From Gari tellinella (Eukaryota > Mollusca > Bivalvia > Cardiida > Psammobiidae): DNA of 64,000 bases. Under the pieces are notes generated by a model. That model was not told where the DNA came from. It saw only the letters and a list, made by a program, of their open reading frames with translations, and made no database searches. The position numbers were made by a program, and so were the translations under genes. Location: positions 51,933,083-51,997,082 of the forward strand of contig OV277857.1 of the NCBI GenBank assembly GCA_922989275.2. The letters run 5' to 3'. Shown piece after piece: positions 54,581-64,000 of this stretch (the stretch's first letter is position 1; each line of letters starts with the position of its first letter).

Positions 54581-57500
54581 TTGGAGCCTGATCATAAACC
54601 TGGATCATCCCACATTAGGGAGCTTATCTCATCCTACATTAGGGAGCCTGTATCATCCCGCATTTGGGAGCCTGTATCATCCCACATTCGGAGCCTGTAT
54701 CATCCCACATTAGGGAGCCTGTATCATCCCACATTAGGGAGCTTGTTTCATCCCACATTCGGGAGCTTATTTCATCCCACATTCGGGAGCCTGCATCATC
54801 CCACATTCAGGAGCCTATATCATCCCACATTAGGGAGCTTATATCACCCCACATTCGGGACATTAGGGAGCCTGTATCATCCCACATTAGGGAGCCTGTA
54901 TCATCCCACATTCGGGAGCCTATATTATCCCACATTACGATGGCAGATGTCTGGAGCTCCATATCAAGCCTGTTGTGAATGCCCCGAAGGTTCAGTGCAG
55001 AAAGCGATATTTCTGCCACATTAACGCGTTTACGCAAAATGTTTTAACATAATCCAAAGGTAACTCCAAACGATTTGCTGTAAAAGTTAAATGAATGAAT
55101 GAAAGAATGGTGTTTTACGGCCCATCGACACATTTAGAGTCTGTAAAAGTTAAATTCTTACACATTTCGCGCACGTCGTTATATAAACAAAGAAGGGTGG
55201 CATCTGTTAATAAAACACTCACGCACTGTAACGTTCTAACGCGTTTGCGTTCTATCGCGCTTAAACGGCTAAGAATAACCTCTTCTCAACTGTATGCCGT
55301 CACCAATAACGTAAGAATAACACTTTCTCCACTGTTTCTTTATTTTAGATCCAAAGTGTGAGTTTATGGAGGTATTTCCATTTGCCAATTGCCTTGCCAG
55401 ATGTCCTAGTAGCAATACTATACAGGACATCTGGGATTGTGCAGACGAACACTGTTTGGAAGAGCAGAACAGCTTCGCCGAATACTCAACGGCGAAGTGT
55501 GGTTACTGTGTGTTTACCAGGGCATTTCCAAATGTTACTGGAATCCTAGATGCGTAAGTTATACATGTACAGTTTCAACGCAAACGAAACGAATCACAAA
55601 CCGTTGAAAACCACATATTTTCAACAATCCTAACTATTCATCTTAATCTGAAAGGCAATCAGTTTGAAACCTGACCGACCACCGGGTTATTATACCGTTT
55701 GGTTCGGGCTCTAAACGGGTTGCCAATTGCAATGTACATAAGTAAAGATGTTATTCTTTCCCAATAAAGACTTTTACGCTAAATCAATTTAAATTGCAAA
55801 TAGTTCGGAGCCAGATCAGACACTGGAATCCTAGATGCGTAAGTTATACATGTACAGTTTCAACGCAAACGAAACTACACAATCTGGGGACAGTTCCAAA
55901 AGCGTATACCAAAGAGCAAGGTAAACGTTTAACCCTTTCCCCCATAGAAACCCCTTTTAGCACATTTAATATATTCTTCCACTGAAGAAAATAGTTATTT
56001 AATTAGTGAAAAATATGTTTTATAATTAACGTTTGCCATATTCTAGCAGATTGAAGCAAAAGTAGGAAGGTCTCTGTGCCAGAAAATAAAAAAGAAGAGG
56101 GAAATTCCAAACAAATCGTTTCAGGACTTGTCGTTTCCCCCGAGAGTTAAGGTTTATGTCAAGTCCCTGTACGAGAAAACAATACTGCAATTGGAACTTT
56201 TTACCTTAACAAGTTATTTAATTATAGAAATATTGTTTAATCCCACAGGCAGGGATCCCAATCCCAAAAGACAAGTTATAGACCTAAAGGAAGCAATTGA
56301 TCGAGTAATTGGAGAAGTCATGGCCACATTCAATTGCTTCTTCAAGACAATCATTAAGGTCCAAAAGAACTACAGGAGAAGAAGTAATGGAGTCATGGCC
56401 ATGTTCTTTAACAGGAAACTACACAATCTGGGGACGGTTCCAAAAGCGTATACCAAAAAGCAAGGTAAATGTTTAACCCTTTCCCCCATAGAAACGCCTT
56501 TTAGCACATTTAATATATTCTTCCAATGAAGAAAATAGTTATTTAATCAGTGAAAAATATCTTTTATAATTAACGTTTTCCATATTCTAGCATATTGAAG
56601 CAACAGTAGGAAGGTCTCTGTGCCAGAAAACAAAAAAGAAGAGGGAAATTCCAAACAAATTGTTTCAGGACTTGTCGTTTCCCCCAAGAGTTAAGGTTTA
56701 TGTCAAGTCCCTGTACGAGAAAACAATACTGCAATTGGAACTTTTTACCTTAACAAGTTATTTAATTATGGAAATATTGTTTAATCCCACAGGCAGGGAT
56801 CCCAATCCCAAAAGACAAGTTATAGACCTAAAGGAAGCAATTGATCGAGTAATTGGAGGAGTCAAGGCCACATTAAATCGCTTCTTCAAGACAATCATTA
56901 TGGTCCAAAAGAACTACAGGAGAAGAAGTAATGGAGTCATGGCCATGTTCCTTAACAGGAAACTACACAATCTGGGGACAGTTCCAAAAGCGTATTCCAA
57001 AAAGCAAGGTAAATGTTTAACCCTTTCCCCCATAGAAACGCCTTTTAGCACATTTAATATATTCTTCCACTGAAGAAAATAGTTATTTAATCAGTGAAAA
57101 ATATGTTTTATAATTAACGTTTGCCATATTCTAGCAGATTGAAGAAAAAGTAGGAAGGTCTCTGTGCCAGAAAACAAAAAAGAAGAGGGAAATTCCAAAC
57201 AAACCGTTTCAGGACTTGTCGTTTCCCCGAGAGTTAAGGTTTATGTCAAGTCCCTGTACGAGAAAACAATACTGCAATTGGAACTTTTTACCTTAACAAG
57301 TTATTTAATTATAGAAATATTGTTTAATCCCACAGGCAGGGATCCCAATCCCAAAAGACAAGTTATAGACCTAAAGGAAGCAATTGATCGAGTAATTGGA
57401 GAAGTCATGGCCACATTCAATTGCTTCTTCAAGACAATCATTAAGGTCCAAAAGAACTACAGGAAAAGAAGTAATGGAGTCATGGCCATGTTCCTTAACA

Positions 57501-59026
57501 GGAAACTACACAATCCGGGGACAGTTCCAAAAGCGTATTCCAAAAAGCAAGGTAAATGTTTACCCTTTCCGCCATAGAAACGCCTTTTAGCACATTTAAT
57601 ATATTCTTCCACTTGAGAAAAAAGTTATTTAATTAACGTTTGCCATCTACTGGCAGATTGAAGCAAAAGTAGGAAGGTCTCTGTGCCAGAAAACAAAAAA
57701 GAAGAGGGAAATTCCAAACAAATTGTTTCAGGACTTGTCGTTTCCCCCGAGAGTTAAGGTTTTACATGTATTTACTTACTGTGCTGGCGGTCTTTTTGAT
57801 TGTAAGGTTGTGGAACAGGGTTTATATTTTATGTACACTGTTCGTCTTTATAGGTGAATATAGGAGATAAGTGTGAGGTTGGGCGCCCCTAAACCCAGGT
57901 TTAACCCCCCAGTGGTTGTTAATAATTAATTAATTTATAATTGAGTATTGATTGCTACTGACCGTACCAAGGCGGGCTCCTATGTTCACTTAGCTTTATG
58001 TTTGTCTTGCGTGTTGTTTTCTATTTAGTGTGTGGATGAAGGAATGGTATTGCGTGTGTGTGTGTGTTTGTTATGGTATGGCTGTGTGTGTGTTCTGCTT
58101 TAGAGATGGGTGTATTGTTTGTGTTGCGTTTCCTGCTTGAGTCTTCTTTCGTATTTATGTCAAGTCCCTGTACGAGAAAACAATACTGCAATTAGAACTT
58201 TTTACCTTAACAAGTTTTTTAATTATGGAAATATTGTTTAATCACACAGGCAGGAATCCCAATCCCAAAAGACAGGTTATAGACCTAAAGGAAGCAATTG
58301 ATCGAGTAATTGGAGGAGTCATGGCCACATTCAATCGCTTCTTCAAGAAAATCATTAAGGTCCAAAAGAACTACAGGAGAAGAAGTGATGGAGTCGTGGC
58401 CATGTTCCTTAACAGGAAACTACACAATCTGGGGACAGTTCCGAAAGCGTATACCAAAAAGCAAGGTAAATGTTTAACCCTTTCCCCCATAGAAACGCCT
58501 TTTAGCACATTTAATATATTCTTTCACTGAAGAAAATAGTTATTTAATCAGTGAAAAATATGTTTTATAATTAACGTTTGCAATATTCTAGCAGATTGAA
58601 GCTTAAAGCAGGCTGAAAGTAAAGCAGAATGTGCCTTAAGGCACATTCTGCTTTTTTTTTTAACCTGCTTTTAGTGGTCACATATCTTCAAAACGAGAAA
58701 CAGGCTATCAGGTAATGGGTTAAAAGCCATTAACGACGATAATTGGGTTTAGTTCTATTTTAATTTTTACTCATTTTATATACTGTTTCTGGTTTGAAAG
58801 GTCGGCAGATAGTTTGGAGCTTGATCAAACGCAGTTATCAGGCATGAACTGGCTTATTAATATGATTGTAATTGAAATAGTTTTAGCGCAAATGAGTTTA
58901 TAGTGAAATAACATCTCCTCATTACGTATACAGTTGTAGTAAAAATATTATTTCCCATTTAAATGCAAACTCATAGGTAAGAAAAGCCTTAAGTCAATTC
59001 TTACTTAAATATGACTTCAGAACAGT
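54581..59026 (+). repeat. Array unit 5 (long, 4446 bp)
   Basis: Monomer frames 56128-56529, 56660-57073, 57164-57577 and 58225-58530. The third monomer lost one A after its donor-like site (TGTTTACCC for TGTTTAACCC). The minisatellite and hairpin are unchanged. Confidence 0.92.
55349..55553 (+). CDS. Candidate Cys-rich exon, unit 5 copy (intact)
   Basis: Identical reading and splice sites to the unit 2 copy. Confidence 0.5.
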
Positions 59027-62000
59027 TTGGAGCCTGATCATAAACCTGGATCATCCCACATTAGGGAGCTTATCTCATCCTACATTAGGGAGCCTGTATC
59101 ATCCCGCATTTGGGAGCCTGTATCATCCCACATTCGGAGCCTGTATCATCCCACATTAGGGAGCCTGTATCATCCAACATTAGGGAGCTTGTTTCATCCC
59201 ACATTCGGGAGCTTATTTCATCCCACATTCGGGAGCCTGCATCATCCCACATTCAGGAGCCTATATCATCCCACATTAGGGAGCTTATATCACCCCACAT
59301 TCGGGACATTAGGGAGCCTGTATCATCCCACATTAGGGAGCCTGTATCATCCCACATTCGGGAGCCTATATTATCCCACATTACGATGGCAGATGTCTGG
59401 AGCTCCATATCAAGCCTGTTGTGAATGCCCCGAAGGTTCAGTGCAGAAAGCGATATTTCTGCCACATTAACGCGTTTACGCAAAATGTTTTAACATAATC
59501 CAAAGGTAACTCCAAACGATTTGCTGTAAAAGTTAAATGAATGAATGAAAGAATGGTGTTTTACGGCCCATCGACACATTTAGAGTCTGTAAAAGTTAAA
59601 TTCTTACACATTTCGCGCACGTCGTTATATAAACAAAGAAGGGTGGCATCTGTTAATAAAACACTCACGCACTGTAACGTTCTAACGCGTTTGCGTTCTA
59701 TCGCGCTTAAACGGCTAAGAATAACCTCTTCTCAACTGTATGCCGTCACCAATAACGTAAGAATAACACTTTCTCCACTGTTTCTTTATTTTAGATCCAA
59801 AGTGTGAGTTTATGGAGGTATTTCCATTTGCCAATTGCCTTGCCAGATGTCCTAGTAGCAATACTATACAGGACATCTGGGATTGTGCAGACGAACACTG
59901 TTTGGAAGAGCAGAACAGCTTCGCCGAATACTCAACGGCGAAGTGTGGTTACTGTGTGTTTACCAGGGCATTTCCAAATGTTACTGGAATCCTAGATGCG
60001 TAAGTTATACATGTACAGTTTCAACGCAAACGAAACGAATCACAAACCGTTGAAAACCACATATTTTCAACAATCCTAACTATTCATCTTAATCTGAAAG
60101 GCAATCAGTTTGAAACCTGACCGACCACCGGGTTATTATACCGTTTGGTTCGGGCTCTAAACGGGTTGCCAATTGCAATGTACATAAGTAAAGATGTTAT
60201 TCTTTCCCAATAAACACTTTTACGCTAAATCAATTTAAATTGCAAATAGATCGGAGCCAGATCAGACACTGGAATCCTAGATGCGTAAGTTATACATGTA
60301 CAGTTTCAACGCAAACGAAACTACACAATCTGGGGACAGTTCCAAAAGCGTATTCCAAAAAGCAAGGTAAATGTTTAACCCTTCCCCCCATAGAAACGCC
60401 TTTTAGCACATTTAATATATTCTTCCACTGAAGAAAATAGTTATTTAATCAGTGAAAAATATGTTTTATAATTAACGTTTGCCATATTCTAGCAGATTGA
60501 AGAAAAAGTAGGAAGGTCTCTGTGCCAGAAAACAAAAAAGAAGAGGGAAATTCCAAACAAACCGTTTCAGGACTTGTCGTTTCCCCGAGAGTTAAGGTTT
60601 ATGTCAAGTCCCTGTACGAGAAAACAATACTGCAATTGGAACTTTTTACCTTAACAAGTTATTTAATTATAGAAATATTGTTTAATCCCACAGGCAGGGA
60701 TCCCAATCCCAAAAGACAAGTTATAGACCTAAAGGAAGCAATTGATCGAGTAATTGGAGAAGTCATGGCCACATTCAATCGCTTCTTCAAGACAATCATT
60801 AAGGTCCAAAAGAACTACAGGAGAAGAAGTAATGGAGTCATGGCCATGTTCCTTAACAGGAAACTACACAATCCGGGGACAGTTCCAAAAGCGTATTCCA
60901 AAAAGCAAGGTAAATGTTTAACCCTTTCCGCCATAGAAACGCCTTTTAGCACATTTAATATATTCTTCCAGTTGAGAAAAAAGTTATTTAATTAACGTTT
61001 GCCATCTACTGGCAGATTGAAGCAAAAGTAGGAAGGTCTCTGTGCCAGAAAACAAAAAAGAAGAGGGAAATTCCAAACAAATTGTTTCAGGACTTGTCGT
61101 TTCCCCCGAGAGTTAAGGTTTTACATGTATTTACTTACTGTGCTGGCGGTTTTTTTTATTGTAAGGTTGTGGAACAGGGTTTATATTTTATGTACACTGT
61201 TTGTCTTTATAGGTGAATATAGGAGATAAGTGTGAGGTTGGGCGCCCCTAAACCCAGGTTTAACCCCCCAGTGGTTGTTAATAATTAATTAATTTATAAT
61301 TGATTATTGATTGCTACTGACCGTACCAAGGCGGGCTCCTATGTTCACTTAGCTTTATGTTTGTCTTGCGTGTTGTTTTCTATTTAGTGTGTGGATGAAG
61401 GAATGGTATTGCGTGTGTGTGTGTTTGTTATGGTATGGCTGTGTGTGTGTTCTGCTTTAGAGATGGGTGTATTGTTTGTGTTGCGTTTCCTGCTTGAGTC
61501 TTCTTTCGTATTTATGTCAAGTCCCTGTACGAGAAAACAATACTGCAATTAGAACTTTTTACCTTAACAAGTTTTTTAATTATGGAAATATTGTTTAATC
61601 ACACAGGCAGGAATCCCAATCCCAAAAGACAGGTTATAGACCTAAAGGAAGCAATTGATCGAGTAATTGGAGGAGTCATGGCCACATTCAATCGCTTCTT
61701 CAAGAAAATCATTAAGGTCCAAAAGAACTACAGGAGAAGAAGTGATGGAGTCGTGGCCATGTTCCTTAACAGGAAACTACACAATCTGGGGACAGTTCCG
61801 AAAGCGTATACCAAAAAGCAAGGTAAATGTTTAACCCTTTCCCCCATAGAAACGCCTTTTAGCACATTTAATATATTCTTTCACTGAAGAAAATAGTTAT
61901 TTAATCAGTGAAAAATATGTTTTATAATTAACGTTTGCAATATTCTAGCAGATTGAAGCTTAAAGCAGGCTGAAAGTAAAGCAGAATGTGCCTTAAGGCA

Positions 62001-62383
62001 CATTCTGCTTTTTTTTTTAACCTGCTTTTAGTGGTCACATATCTTCAAAACTAGAAACAGGCTATCAGGTAATGGGTTAAAAGCCATTAACGACGATAAT
62101 TGGGTTTAGTTCTATTTTAATTTTTACTCATTTTATATACTGTTTCTGGTTTGAAAGGTCGGCAGATAGTTTGGAGCTTGATCAAACGCAGTTATCAGGC
62201 ATGAACTGGCTTATTAATATGATTGTAATTGAAATAGTTTTAGCGCAAATGAGTTTATAGTGAAATAACATCTCCTCATTACGTATACAGTTGTAGTAAA
62301 AATATTATTTCCCATTTAAATGCAAACTCATAGGTAAGAAAAGCCTTAAGTCAATTCTTACTTAAATATGACTTCAGAACAGT
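59027..62383 (+). repeat. Array unit 6 (short, 3357 bp), hybrid of long units
   Basis: The partial monomer starts with the unit 3 marker (AAATAGATCGG, 60242) and ends with the unit 4 second-monomer marker (CCCTTCCCCCCATAG, about 60379). It then continues with a third-type monomer (frame 60522-60995, CCCCGAG variant) and the LINE-interrupted one (61582-61887). Two whole monomers are missing. One minisatellite position reads CATCCAACATT (59174). Confidence 0.92.
59795..59999 (+). CDS. Candidate Cys-rich exon, unit 6 copy (intact)
   Basis: Identical reading and splice sites to the unit 2 copy. Confidence 0.5.
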
Positions 62384-64000
62384 TTGGAGCCTGATCATAA
62401 ACCTGGATCATCCCACATTAGGGAGCTTATCTCATCCTACATTAGGGAGCCTGTATCATCCCGCATTTGGGAGCCTGTATCATCCCACATTCGGAGCCTG
62501 TATCATCCCACATTAGGGAGCCTGTATCATCCCACATTAGGGAGCTTGTTTCATCCCACATTCGGGAGCTTATTTCATCCCACATTCGGGAGCCTGCATC
62601 ATCCCACATTCAGGAGCCTATATCATCCCACATTAGGGAGCTTATATCACCCCACATTCGGGACATTAGGGAGCCTGTATCATCCCACATTAGGGAGCCT
62701 GTATCATCCCACATTCGGGAGCCTATATTATCCCACATTACGATGGCAGATGTCTGGAGCTCCATATCAAGCCTGTTGTGAATGCCCCGAAGGTTCAGTG
62801 CAGAAAGCGATATTTCTGCCACATTAACGCGTTTACGCAAAATGTTTTAACATAATCCAAAGGTAACTCCAAACGATTTGCTGTAAAAGTTAAATGAATG
62901 AATGAAAGAATGGTGTTTTACGGCCCATCGACACATTTAGAGTCTGTAAAAGTTAAATTCTTACACATTTCGCGCACGTCGTTATATAAACAAAGAAGGG
63001 TGGCATCTGTTAATAAAACACTCACGCACTGTAACGTTCTAACGCGTTTGCGTTCTATCGCGCTTAAACGGCTAAGAATAACCTCTTCTCAACTGTATGC
63101 CGTCACCAATAACGTAAGAATAACACTTTCTCCACTGTTTCTTTATTTTAGATCCAAAGTGTGAGTTTATGGAGGTATTTCCATTTGCCAATTGCCTTGC
63201 CAGATGTCCTAGTAGCAATACTATACAGGACATCTGGGATTGTGCAGACGAACACTGTTTGGAAGAGCAGAACAGCTTCGCCGAATACTCAACGGCGAAG
63301 TGTGGTTACTGTGTGTTTACCAGGGCATTTCCAAATGTTACTGGAATCCTAGATGCGTAAGTTATACATGTACAGTTTCAACGCAAACGAAACGAATCAC
63401 AAACCGTTGAAAACCACATATTTTCAACAATCCTAACTATTCATCTTAATCTGAAAGGCAATCAGTTTGAAACCTGACCGACCACCGGGTTATTATACCG
63501 TTTGGTTCGGGCTCTAAACGGGTTGCCAATTGCAATGTACATAAGTAAAGATGTTATTCTTTCCCAATAAACACTTTTACGCTAAATCAATTTAAATTGC
63601 AAATAGTTCGGAGCCAGATCAGACACTGGAATCCTAGATGCGTAAGTTATACATGTACAGTTTCAACGCAAACGAAACTACACAATCTGGGGACAGTTCC
63701 AAAAGCGTATACCAAAGAGCAAGGTAAACGTTTAACCCTTTCCCCCATAGAAACCCCTTTTAGCACATTTAATATATTCTTCCACTGAAGAAAATAGTTA
63801 TTTAATTAGTGAAAAATATGTTTTATAATTAACGTTTGCCATATTCTAGCAGATTGAAGCAAAAGTAGGAAGGTCTCTGTGCCAGAAAATAAAAAAGAAG
63901 AGGGAAATTCCAAACAAATCGTTTCAGGACTTGTCGTTTCCCCCGAGAGTTAAGGTTTATGTCAAGTCCCTGTACGAGAAAACAATACTGCAATTGGAAC
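62384..64000 (+). repeat. Array unit 7 (cut by window edge)
   Basis: Begins with the same ATGACTTCAGAAC marker as unit 6 (other units have ACTTCTGAAC), then follows the common order to the first full monomer, where the window ends. The array therefore extends beyond 64 kb. Confidence 0.92.
63152..63356 (+). CDS. Candidate Cys-rich exon, unit 7 copy (intact)
   Basis: Identical reading and splice sites to the unit 2 copy; the fifth intact copy of seven. Confidence 0.5.

Noticed and set aside
1..64000. CRISPR arrays, operons, ribosome-binding sites, prokaryotic mobile elements
   Set aside because: The sequence is eukaryotic; the tandem repeats lack the spacer structure of CRISPR arrays.

Overview
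The window is eukaryotic genomic DNA: AT-rich, intron-dense and packed with transposon debris. A bivalve mollusc is the most likely source. This is inferred from a tRNA-headed SINE with a V-SINE/RUDI-like 3' half, a LINE tail ending in (TGAA)n, many TA-flanked MITEs and foldback elements, and the style of one multi-exon secreted-protein gene. No prokaryotic genes, CRISPR arrays or operons were seen.

1-25.4 kb: one real gene lies on the minus strand. Twelve coding exons (ATG at 25385, last visible exon ending at 910, gene continuing off the left edge) join with GT-AG splice sites and agreeing phases at all eleven junctions. They give about 577 residues of a secreted protein: signal peptide, a Cys/Trp-rich N-terminal region, two copies of a roughly 105-120-residue module encoded by exon triplets 6-7-8 and 9-10-11, then an EGF-like domain. 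No single exon is large, so ordinary ORF listings hide the gene. Its introns hold a 5.7-kb piggyBac-type element (14916-20639, TTAA-flanked), a SINE with a perfect 12-bp target duplication, a decayed Tc1-like transposase, a LINE 3' end and several MITEs.

25.4-34 kb: no gene recognised. The stretch is a graveyard of foldback and MITE families, many sharing one palindromic core (ATCAGACGCCG...CGGCGTCTGAT), plus a second copy of the LINE 3' end.

34-36.8 kb: at least four, probably five, copies of the 3' end of one RNase H-bearing LINE, all in the same orientation and joined 5' truncation to 3' tail, followed by about 300 bp rich in hairpins.

36.8-64 kb: a higher-order tandem array of near-identical units, about 3.36 kb (short) or 4.44 kb (long), in the order partial-short-short-long-long-long-short-partial, running off the right edge. 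Each unit contains one to several ~515-545-bp monomers, a 5'-truncated LINE fragment, a 34-bp perfect palindrome, a 24-bp minisatellite, a 48-bp LINE-tail insertion with a 15-bp target duplication, and a well-formed Cys-rich candidate exon. The two unit lengths are explained by loss of internal monomers, and one short unit is a readable hybrid of two long units.
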